Shown here piece by piece: positions 57,954 through 64,000 of a DNA stretch of 64,000 nt. The position numbers and the translations under genes are program-made. This DNA is from Mesorhizobium huakuii. GTDB lineage: Bacteria; Pseudomonadota; Alphaproteobacteria; Rhizobiales; Rhizobiaceae. Position 1 is the first letter of the stretch; every line of letters starts with the position of its first letter. The stretch is from positions 1-64,000 of the forward strand of contig NZ_BSNY01000053.1 of NCBI RefSeq assembly GCF_030160235.1, written 5' to 3'. The notes beneath the pieces are model-generated. The model was not told where the DNA came from. It saw only the letters and a list, made by a program, of their open reading frames with translations, and did not search any database.

Positions 57954-58248
57954 TTCTGCTTCGCGCTGCGCGCTTCGAATCACATCAACCCAGGCCATTT
58001 GACGTCGACCAAGGCTCATCAGCCTGTCGTCTTGAAGGCGTGTATTGCAGTCGAAACCGAGGCCAATGCACTGGAGCTGGGGCGGCATTTCAATCCCGGA
58101 TCAGGCAAGGCTTTTGCGAGCAAGTGATTTTGGCGAACCGCGTCCCGCCGACGGTCAATAATGCTATCTATCTGAGATAAAACGGAAAACGGCCATTTTG
58201 CCCGTTTTTCGCCGACCTCCACTCTCGATTCTGACTGGAGGTCAGAAA
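57954..58248. other. Spacer between tRNA-Ser and porin 3
   Basis: 295 bases. It holds the terminator at 58186-58209 and the 40-base porin 3 leader, which is unlike the long leaders of porins 1 and 2. No attachment repeat of the tRNA 3' end was found. Confidence 0.5.
58186..58209 (+). terminator. Hairpin terminator before porin 3
   Basis: AAAACGG (58186-58192) and CCGTTTT (58202-58208) with loop CCATTTTGC, then T and C. It suits termination of the rightward tRNA transcript. Confidence 0.6.
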
Positions 58249-58461
58249 ATGAACATCAAGAGCCTTCTTCTCGGCTCCGCTGCGGCCCTGATCGCAGTTT
58301 CCGGTGCGCGCGCCGCCGACGCCGTCGTCGTCGCCGAGCCGGAACCCGCTGAATACGTCAAGATCTGCGACGTCTACGGCGCTGGCTACTTCTACATCCC
58401 GGGCACTGAAACTTGCCTGCGCATCGGCGGCTATGTCCGTTACGACATCGGCGTGGGTGAT
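58232..58461. repeat. Inverted repeat arm B (porin 3 leader and start)
   Basis: Partner of arm A at 57179-57408. It is near-identical in sequence and opposite in orientation, so the DNA between the arms, including the tRNA, could be inverted by recombination or the arms kept alike by gene conversion. Confidence 0.85.
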
Positions 58462-59424
58462 ATCGGTTCGTTCGATGGCGCGCGTACCTTTGACGTGAGG
58501 AGCGGCAAAGATCAGGCCACCTTTGAAAAGAACGCCCGCTTCACGCTGAAGACCTGGACTGGCCAGGAAACCGAGCTCGGTACGTTGAAGACCTACACCG
58601 AGACCCGCTTCAACTTCGGCAACAACAACGGTTATGGCGCCACTACCTTTGGCGATAGGACCGTCAACTCCGCCCACAATAAGGCCGTTTCGCTGAACTT
58701 CGCCTGGATCCAGCTTGGTGGCCTGCGCGTCGGTAAGGACGAATCGGCCTTTGATACGTTCATCGGCTACGCCGGCAACGTCATCCAGGATACGCTTGTC
58801 CCCTACGGCAACTTCGACACCAACGTCGTCCAGTACTATTTCGACACTGGCAACGGCTTCTCGGCCGTGGTCTCGCTCGAAGAAGGTTCGGGCGCGGTTG
58901 GCACGATCGACAGCTATGTCCCGCATGTTGTCGGCGGCGTGAAGTACACGCAGGGCTGGGGTGCCATCACCGGCGTCGTTGCTTATGACAGCAACTACGA
59001 GTCGGTGGCCGGCAAGGCCCGCTTGGACGTGAATGTCTCCAGCGCGCTGTCACTGTTCGTCATGGGTGGTTACGGCTCTGACGGCAAGCTCAACGACGAC
59101 TCCACCAACTTCGTCGACGCTCATGGTCGCGGCTTCTACAAGCAGTGGGGCGGCAACTGGGCATTCTGGGCCGGCGGCACCTACAAGTTCAACGAGAAGA
59201 CCTCGTTCAACCTTCAGGTGTCGGGTGACCAGCTCAAGAACTACGGCGTGGCTGCGAATATCGCCTATGACGTCGTTCCTGGCTTCACGGTCACGGCCGA
59301 AGTTGATTACGATCACTACGGCAAGTTTGGTGATGTCACGACCGACCCGTCCAATGTCGACTGGACCGGTGCCGGCAAGAAGAACAGCGTCGGCGGCATC
59401 CTCCGCTTCCAGCGCTCGTTCTAA
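58249..59424 (+). CDS. Porin, Porin_2 family (porin 3)
   Basis: 391 residues with the same signal peptide, N-terminal plug strand and FQRSF end as porins 1 and 2. A loop near residues 125-150 and the C-terminal loop HYGKFGDVTTDPSNVDWTG differ, so channel or surface properties may differ. The ATG at 58249 follows the GGAGGTCAGAAA site. It ends in a strong terminator. The divergent porin 2/porin 3 pair is organised like the omp2 genes of Brucella, to my memory. Confidence 0.95.
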   Translation: MNIKSLLLGSAAALIAVSGARAADAVVVAEPEPAEYVKICDVYGAGYFYIPGTETCLRIGGYVRYDIGVGDIGSFDGARTFDVRSGKDQATFEKNARFTLKTWTGQETELGTLKTYTETRFNFGNNNGYGATTFGDRTVNSAHNKAVSLNFAWIQLGGLRVGKDESAFDTFIGYAGNVIQDTLVPYGNFDTNVVQYYFDTGNGFSAVVSLEEGSGAVGTIDSYVPHVVGGVKYTQGWGAITGVVAYDSNYESVAGKARLDVNVSSALSLFVMGGYGSDGKLNDDSTNFVDAHGRGFYKQWGGNWAFWAGGTYKFNEKTSFNLQVSGDQLKNYGVAANIAYDVVPGFTVTAEVDYDHYGKFGDVTTDPSNVDWTGAGKKNSVGGILRFQRSF

Positions 59425-59804
59425 CAGACTTCGCTTCGGCGAAATTGGAACCCGGCGGGTAACCGCCGGGTTTTTTCTATTACGCTGGCAGTGTCCCGAG
59501 GTGCCGTCGCAGTGTTGCGTTCGGCGTCCGCCCAAAGTCGTCCTCCTTGGGCGTAGCGACGCAAAGCGGAGCGAGACTCAGGGATCCATGCCGTTACCCC
59601 AGCCGAAGAATGCAGCGGAGTAGAATTCCGCACCAGCCGCGCGTCAAAGTCACAACATGGATCGCCGGGGCGCCCCCACTGCTGTCCGGTCAAACCGAAA
59701 TTGCGCCGGCGGGGGAAAGTCTCAGTGAAAGGCGCGAGCGCGATGGATCGGCGAGATTGACTACATGGTCCTGGGAAAGCCGCCCATAGGCTAGAATCTA
59801 CTGG
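59425..59804. other. Spacer after porin 3
   Basis: 380 bases including the porin 3 terminator and a stretch around 59560-59640 (GACTCAGGGATCCATGCCG, AGTAGAATTCCGCACC) that recalls widely scattered rhizobial non-coding repeats. It has frames without coding character on both strands. No gene can be supported. Confidence 0.45.
59449..59476 (+). terminator. Rho-independent terminator of porin 3
   Basis: AACCCGGCGG (59449-59458) and CCGCCGGGTT pair, followed by TTTTTT. It is 25 bases beyond the stop. Confidence 0.93.
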
Positions 59805-61487
59805 TCAAACCTCAGCAAGATCGCCCAGTGACTCAATCAGCGGCTGGATCTCGCTTTCGTAATTCCTCCATCGCTTGACGGACGACTTGTAGATCGGCTG
59901 ACGAACCTGCCAGCGGCTGTAGGTATTTACCGACCCATCCCGATCAAAAAAGCGCAGGCAGGCATCGTCCCAGGGCAATCCGAGATAATCTATGAGCCGG
60001 CGCGACTGCTCCTCCTGATTTTCGATCAAAGTCTCATAGCGATTTTCGAAAATACGTCCGGGGAAAATCCGGCCCCAATGGCGCATCAAGCGATCATACT
60101 CCCTGTAGTAAAGTCCCAGCGTTTGAAGATCGGCGCTGTAGCTGTGCGCCTCATTGAACTGCAGGACGAAGGAGGAGATGCAATTGTCAATAGCGTCGCG
60201 GCGGCAATGAATGATGCGCGCATTGGGGAAGAGAATGCCGATCAGACCGATCAGCTCAAAATTGTGAGGCATCTTGTCGATTATACGAAGGGCATCTGGA
60301 GCCCGCTCACGCAGATAGGCAAGGTGCTCGTCAGCCAACGTCCTGGCCAGATCTTTGGTAATTGTCGCTACCGATTCGCTGATGTTCGCGTTGAAGCGGT
60401 TTCCGAGGCCAATAGCCATTGCTATTCGTCTAAGCTTGCTTAGCTCGCCGGCGCCATGAACCTTGGGATGGCTGGCACAGATCTGCTCTGTCAGTGTCGT
60501 GCCCGAGCGAGGCATGCCGACGACGAATACAGGGACCTCCGAGGGATTGCCATAAGCGGCCGTTGAGGCCACCAGTTCCGGCGAAAACGCTTCGATCATG
60601 GCATCGACCCAACGACGGTAGTTTTCCAGGTCGAATTTGTGGCCCGCGGCTTGATTTCCCTTCTTGAAGTGGTCCATCGCCTCCTTGTAGCGACGCATGT
60701 CGTTGAGCACCTTGCCGGCCGCGTGATGAAGCGCTGCCGCTCCCTCCGATCCGTGGTCCGTGTCTCGCAACTCGGCCAGGATTGCCTCGAGTTCCGGCGG
60801 CTCATCCGCGTATTTGCGCGTGTGTACAAGTCCATTGTAGGCAGCCGGTACGGCGATGCGCCGTTCAATCGTCTCCTTCAGATGAACGGCGGCCTCATCC
60901 ATACGGCCCAAGCTTGCGAGTGCGTGGGACAGCCCCATTCGGGCCAGAGGATGATCTGGCGCGATCTTCAGCGCCTTCTCGAAGAGGAGCAACGCCATCT
61001 CCCCCTTGTCAAACGCACTGTAGGCATCACCCAAGGCGCAAAGCGCCTCCACCAGATCCGGCTTGACGGCCAAGGCGTACTGAATGTGCCGGATCGCTGG
61101 CGAAAACTCGCTCACTTTGAGATAGGCTTCCCCCAAGCTAAGGTGGTAATAGGGGTTACGAGGATCCGCTCCCACCGCTCGAGCGAAATACCGCAAGGCC
61201 TTTTCGTCATCGAACCCGAGCCCCAGCGTCCCCAGCATATACAGCGCCAGCGGATGTTCGGGCGTCCGCGCCAGAACCCTGAGGCAAAGTTCCTCGGCCT
61301 CAGTCAGCCGATCGGCTTGCTGCAGTTCGAGGGCCTGCCTCAACAGCATGTCGTCGGCATGCGTGCGGGACATGGCGACCTTTGACGGTTGGACCTTCGG
61401 TGGTGCCACTTTCGGCGATAACGCCTTCGTCGCGGTTTGGGTCTTGAGGTGCTTTGCCCAGGCGGGCGGCAATCGATTGCTCATCAT
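59805..61487 (-). CDS. TPR-repeat sulfotransferase
   Basis: 560 residues. Residues about 45-300 contain TPR repeats (AEELCLRVLARTPEHPLALY; LFEKALKIAPDHPLARMG). Residues about 320-540 form a sulfotransferase with the PAPS loop VVGMPRSGTTLTEQ and the 3'-phosphate motif HCRRDAIDNCISSF, then a C-terminal YETLIENQEEQSRRLIDYLG. TPR-sulfotransferase fusions occur in many proteobacteria and are thought to sulfate a peptide or polysaccharide. Start 61487 or 61484. Its spacing from neighbours suggests a single-gene unit. Confidence 0.9.
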   Translation of the reverse strand: MMSNRLPPAWAKHLKTQTATKALSPKVAPPKVQPSKVAMSRTHADDMLLRQALELQQADRLTEAEELCLRVLARTPEHPLALYMLGTLGLGFDDEKALRYFARAVGADPRNPYYHLSLGEAYLKVSEFSPAIRHIQYALAVKPDLVEALCALGDAYSAFDKGEMALLLFEKALKIAPDHPLARMGLSHALASLGRMDEAAVHLKETIERRIAVPAAYNGLVHTRKYADEPPELEAILAELRDTDHGSEGAAALHHAAGKVLNDMRRYKEAMDHFKKGNQAAGHKFDLENYRRWVDAMIEAFSPELVASTAAYGNPSEVPVFVVGMPRSGTTLTEQICASHPKVHGAGELSKLRRIAMAIGLGNRFNANISESVATITKDLARTLADEHLAYLRERAPDALRIIDKMPHNFELIGLIGILFPNARIIHCRRDAIDNCISSFVLQFNEAHSYSADLQTLGLYYREYDRLMRHWGRIFPGRIFENRYETLIENQEEQSRRLIDYLGLPWDDACLRFFDRDGSVNTYSRWQVRQPIYKSSVKRWRNYESEIQPLIESLGDLAEV

Positions 61488-61643
61488 GTCTCGCTAGCAA
61501 AAGGGGGCAGGAGAATCCAGCAAATCCGACGTGACGCCGGCCATCCGCGGCACGTCACGTTGCCCCGCCGGCAGCTCCTGCGAACTTGCGTCCAACCATC
61601 TGCCACGCTAGCAAGAAGTCCCCTTTCCAAGCGAGTTCCCACC

Positions 61644-62756
61644 ATGCGTCTGCGCCCTCCCCTTTCGCCGCTTGTCGCAGCACTTCCGTCGACCGTGCCG
61701 TTTGTCGGCCCGGAAGCGCAGGAGCGTGAGCGCGGGCGGGCTTTTCGTGCCCGCATCGGTGCCAATGAGAGCAGTTTTGGTTCTTCGCCGCGCGTCATCG
61801 CCCGCATGGAGCGCGTCGCGCGCGACCAGTGGATGTATTGCGATCCCGATAATTACGAGCTGAAGGTGGCGGCTGCCGCGCATCACGACGTGGCGGTCGA
61901 GAATGTCGTTGTCGGCGAAGGCATCGATGGTCTGCTCAGCCTGGTGGCGCGTATGTACGTGGCACCTAGCGATGCCGTGGTCACTTCGCTCGGCGCCTAT
62001 CCGACCTTCAATTTCCATATTGCCGGCGTCGGCGGGCGGCTGGTGACGGTGCCTTACGAGGACGACCGCGAAAGCCTGGATGGTTTGCTTAAGGCCGTCG
62101 TCAAGGAGAAGGCCCCGCTCGTCTATCTGTCCAACCCGGACAATCCGATGGGCAGTTGGTGGGAAATGGACGAGGTGATCCGCTTCATCGAGGCGCTGCC
62201 GGAGACCGCCATGCTGGTGCTCGACGAGGCCTATGGCGAATTGGGGCCGGCCTCGGCCCTGCCGCCGATCGATATCTCGCGACCGAATGTCATCCGCATG
62301 CGCACCTTTTCAAAGGCTTATGGGCTTGCCGGGATACGCTGCGGCTATGCGATTGCGGAGGCCCAGGTGATCCGCGACTTCGAGAAGATCCGCAACCACT
62401 ACGGCGTCAGCCGCATGGCGCAGATCGCCGGTGTCGAGGCACTCGCCGACCAGGCCTATCTCGAGACGGTGGTGGCGCGGGTGGCTGCCGGGCGCCGGCG
62501 CATCGCGGCGATCGCCGAGCAGAACGGGTTGAAGCCGCTGGCCTCGGCGACCAATTTCGTCACCATCGATTGCGGCCTTGACGGCGCCTTCGCGCTGAAA
62601 GTGCTGCAGGGGCTGTTGTCGCGCGACGTGTTCATCCGCAAGCCAATGGCGCCAGGGCTCGACCGCTGCATTCGCGTCAGCGTCGGCCTCGAGCACGAAC
62701 TGGACATCTTTGCCGAGGAATTGCCGGGCGCGCTGGCGGCGGCGCGAGGGAACTAG
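61644..62756 (+). CDS. PLP-dependent aminotransferase, histidinol-phosphate type
   Basis: 370 residues, class I/II fold. The motifs ANESSFGSSPRVI, the SNPDNPMG loop, VLDEAYGELG and TFSKAYGLAGIRCGY with the PLP lysine are those of the HisC branch. HisC-like enzymes outside the his operon often act on aromatic amino acids or serve other routes. The ATG at 61644 is the first with family-like N-terminus (MRLRPPLSPL); longer frames are not supported. The last four bases overlap the convergent MarR gene. Confidence 0.87.
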   Translation: MRLRPPLSPLVAALPSTVPFVGPEAQERERGRAFRARIGANESSFGSSPRVIARMERVARDQWMYCDPDNYELKVAAAAHHDVAVENVVVGEGIDGLLSLVARMYVAPSDAVVTSLGAYPTFNFHIAGVGGRLVTVPYEDDRESLDGLLKAVVKEKAPLVYLSNPDNPMGSWWEMDEVIRFIEALPETAMLVLDEAYGELGPASALPPIDISRPNVIRMRTFSKAYGLAGIRCGYAIAEAQVIRDFEKIRNHYGVSRMAQIAGVEALADQAYLETVVARVAAGRRRIAAIAEQNGLKPLASATNFVTIDCGLDGAFALKVLQGLLSRDVFIRKPMAPGLDRCIRVSVGLEHELDIFAEELPGALAAARGN

Positions 62757-63280
62757 GCTCTTTCACGGCGTTCGGATGCTGGCGCTCCGCTTAGCAGATG
62801 CCTGGCGCGTACCAATATGTCCGACAACTCCGCGGCTTCCTCGTCGTCCAGGCCTGCCGTCAGGCGGGTCAGATCACGATCGGCGGCATCCTGGAGTGCG
62901 GCAAGCGCGGCGTGGCCGCGCATGGTGAGAGAGAGCACACGCCGATGCGAGGCATCGCGGCCGGCACGCGCTTCGATCAGGCCGGCGGCAGAGAATTTTC
63001 GAAGGATTCTCGTGATATAGGCCGGGTCCAGCTGGAGTTCCCCGGCAATGTTGGACGCTGCCGGTCCGAAATCGATTTGAAACACCCTCGCCAGAAAGCC
63101 TGCCTTGCCGGGGCTGCTGGCAATGTGGCCGGGTCGACGGGCCAGTTCGAACAGCACCCGCGCCTCGATCAGCGTATAGGCACTGTGTGTCAAGGTCTCG
63201 TCGAGCAGCCCGATCAGACCGGTGTAGAACCGATTGAAACATCTGAGGTCGCTGACCAAGGCACTCCGATTGGCTGGCAT
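62753..63280 (-). CDS. MarR-family regulator with an insertion
   Basis: 175 residues from ATG 63280, preceded by AGGGAAGG. The winged-helix core is present (TLIEARVLFELARRPG; LQLDPAYITRILRKFSAAGL; DASHRRVLSLTMRGH). An extra run of about 24 residues (52-75, SSPGKAGFLARVFQIDFG) lies between two DNA-binding helices where close homologues usually have one short turn. It is divergent from acylphosphatase with two matching operator sites between them. The ligand is unknown. Confidence 0.88.
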   Translation of the reverse strand: MPANRSALVSDLRCFNRFYTGLIGLLDETLTHSAYTLIEARVLFELARRPGHIASSPGKAGFLARVFQIDFGPAASNIAGELQLDPAYITRILRKFSAAGLIEARAGRDASHRRVLSLTMRGHAALAALQDAADRDLTRLTAGLDDEEAAELSDILVRARHLLSGAPASERRERA

Positions 63281-63327
63281 GTCATGCGCCTTCCCTGAGA
63301 TTCCAGTCGGCAGATCATTGCGCAAAA

Positions 63328-63364
63328 GTTGACCAAGTCAACCATTTATTGGATCAAGTCATCC
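63328..63364. promoter_or_regulatory. Tandem operator candidate for the MarR regulator
   Basis: GTTGACCAAGTCAAC (63328-63342) is a perfect inverted repeat. A second, similar site GATCAAGTCATCC (63352-63364) starts 21 bases later than GACCAAGTCAACC, exactly two helical turns. Both lie in the MarR-acylphosphatase promoter, 48 bases before the MarR start. Confidence 0.65.
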
Positions 63365-63458
63365 ATCTTGAGAGAGCCTCGGCTCCAATTCGATAGTCCC
63401 CTCCAAGCCAGTTGCCTTCGCTCGTTCCTGCGCCAGACTCTATGCAAGGGAGCGCGCG

Positions 63459-63743
63459 ATGAACGATCGGAAAAGGGCAGTGCGAGCCTGCGTACATGGC
63501 AGGGTGCAAGGCGTCGGCTACAGGATGTGGGCGAGAGGCGAAGCGGCAGGGCTTGGGCTGGTGGGCTGGGTGCGCAACGAAAGAGACGGCTCGGTAACAG
63601 CATGGCTTGCCGGCGCCGACGCGGCGGTTTCGTCCATGATCGAACGGCTTCGGCAGGGCCCGGCGGGCGCTTCAGTCACGCGGGTCGATGTCGAGGAGAT
63701 CGAGACCTGGACCGCGCCTGGAGATTTCAGGATCGTCGCATAG
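63459..63743 (+). CDS. acyP: Acylphosphatase
   Basis: 94 residues. GRVQGVGYR has the catalytic Arg22, and GWVRNERDGSV has Asn40; both active-site residues are present. It hydrolyses acyl-phosphate bonds such as acetyl phosphate or 1,3-bisphosphoglycerate. The ATG at 63459 follows AAGGGAG by six bases. It is divergent from MarR and may be under its control. Confidence 0.93.
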   Translation: MNDRKRAVRACVHGRVQGVGYRMWARGEAAGLGLVGWVRNERDGSVTAWLAGADAAVSSMIERLRQGPAGASVTRVDVEEIETWTAPGDFRIVA

Positions 63744-63789
63744 GCGCATGCGCGTCACGCGAATCAGTTTGACGCCCTTGAATTAATTG

Positions 63790-63812
63790 AACGTTCGTTT
63801 TATTATCGTTCT
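63790..63812. promoter_or_regulatory. TetR operator candidate
   Basis: GAACG (63790-63794) and CGTTC (63808-63812) form an inverted pair; GAACGTTC (63790-63797) is itself palindromic. It lies 14 bases before the TetR ATG in an AT-rich stretch, the usual place for self-repression. Confidence 0.5.
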
Positions 63813-63825
63813 AACGAGGCGATCA

Positions 63826-64000
63826 TGGCGCGCACCACAGGATCCGACGGCGAACGAACCGAGGCGGCAGTCCGCGAAGCGGCGGTCAACCTGATCGCAC
63901 GCTATGGCTACGAGGCGATGTCGATGCGCCGGCTGGCGGCCGAGGTCGGCGTGCAGGCCGCCGCGCTCTATCGCTATTTCCCGACCAAGGAAGACCTGCT
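63826..64000 (+). CDS. TetR-family regulator (3' end outside window)
   Basis: 58 N-terminal codons are visible from ATG 63826. AAVREAAVNLIARYGYEAMS, then MRRLAAEVGVQAAALYRYFP and TKEDLL, form the TetR helix-turn-helix. The ligand domain lies beyond the edge. GAGG just upstream may be the ribosome site. Confidence 0.9.

Overview
The window reads as a piece of chromosome from a rhizobium-type alphaproteobacterium, most likely Mesorhizobium or a close relative. The reasons are the high GC content, the gene order recO / era-rnc-lepB-acpS / pyrE-rsh-rpoZ / smpB-dapA, three Porin_2-type porins with near-identical N-termini, a citramalate-synthase operon, and the small palindromic intergenic repeats typical of rhizobial genomes. 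This is an inference from gene content; no database was searched.

Layout. 1-2.8 kb: a LysM-type envelope protein (cut by the window edge), a LOG-family nucleotide hydrolase and a LysR regulator broken by a one-base frameshift, divergent from a small ferredoxin-fold enzyme. 2.9-6.4 kb: a GT2 glycosyltransferase followed by a large methyltransferase-glycosyltransferase-sulfotransferase fusion, probably for a surface glycan. 6.6-8.5 kb: ZntB-like and RarD-like transporters. 8.6-13.9 kb: a tightly packed operon cysS-VOC-GFA-GFA-pip-cimA with 4-base ATGA overlaps at four of its five junctions. 14.3-20.8 kb: small hypotheticals, SRAP protein, Nudix hydrolase, dihydroorotase, YgfZ and an HD hydrolase. 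20.8-26.8 kb: a PAS-GGDEF-EAL protein, two LysR regulators each divergent from an enzyme (SDR, fatty-acid desaturase) with palindromes in the shared promoters. 26.8-29.8 kb: a GNAT/C39-peptidase fusion translationally coupled to an RLAN-RimK ATP-grasp ligase, with a DUF3303 gene after it; this is the best candidate for a little-studied biochemical system. 29.9-34.2 kb: an ECF sigma / anti-sigma pair with a candidate self-regulated promoter, and a giant DUF2339 membrane protein. 34.4-36.4 kb: recO and porin 1.

37-54.6 kb: a CPBP protease, a winged-helix/TPR regulator, then core genes: era-rnc-lepB-acpS-DUF2062, VOC-pyrE-rsh-rpoZ, an NYN-domain protein, an Fe-S uracil-DNA glycosylase, a GH25 lysozyme, smpB, dapA, soluble lytic transglycosylase and an alpha/beta hydrolase. 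54.9-59.5 kb: a lone tyrosine recombinase and two divergent porins flanking tRNA-Ser(GCU); their first 230 bp form a nearly perfect inverted repeat. 59.8-64 kb: a TPR-sulfotransferase, a PLP aminotransferase, a MarR regulator divergent from acylphosphatase, and the start of a TetR regulator.

The genes are mostly housekeeping (translation, RNA processing, cell wall, pyrimidine and isoleucine synthesis, stringent response) interleaved with envelope and regulatory functions. The notable non-genic content is several families of short repeats: the CCCGAAAA...TTTTCGGG hairpin family (single copies near 14.6 and 44.45 kb, with a related version repeated three times with a 59-bp period before dapA), a 180-bp element with 16-bp terminal inverted repeats, and conserved long leaders in front of two porin genes.
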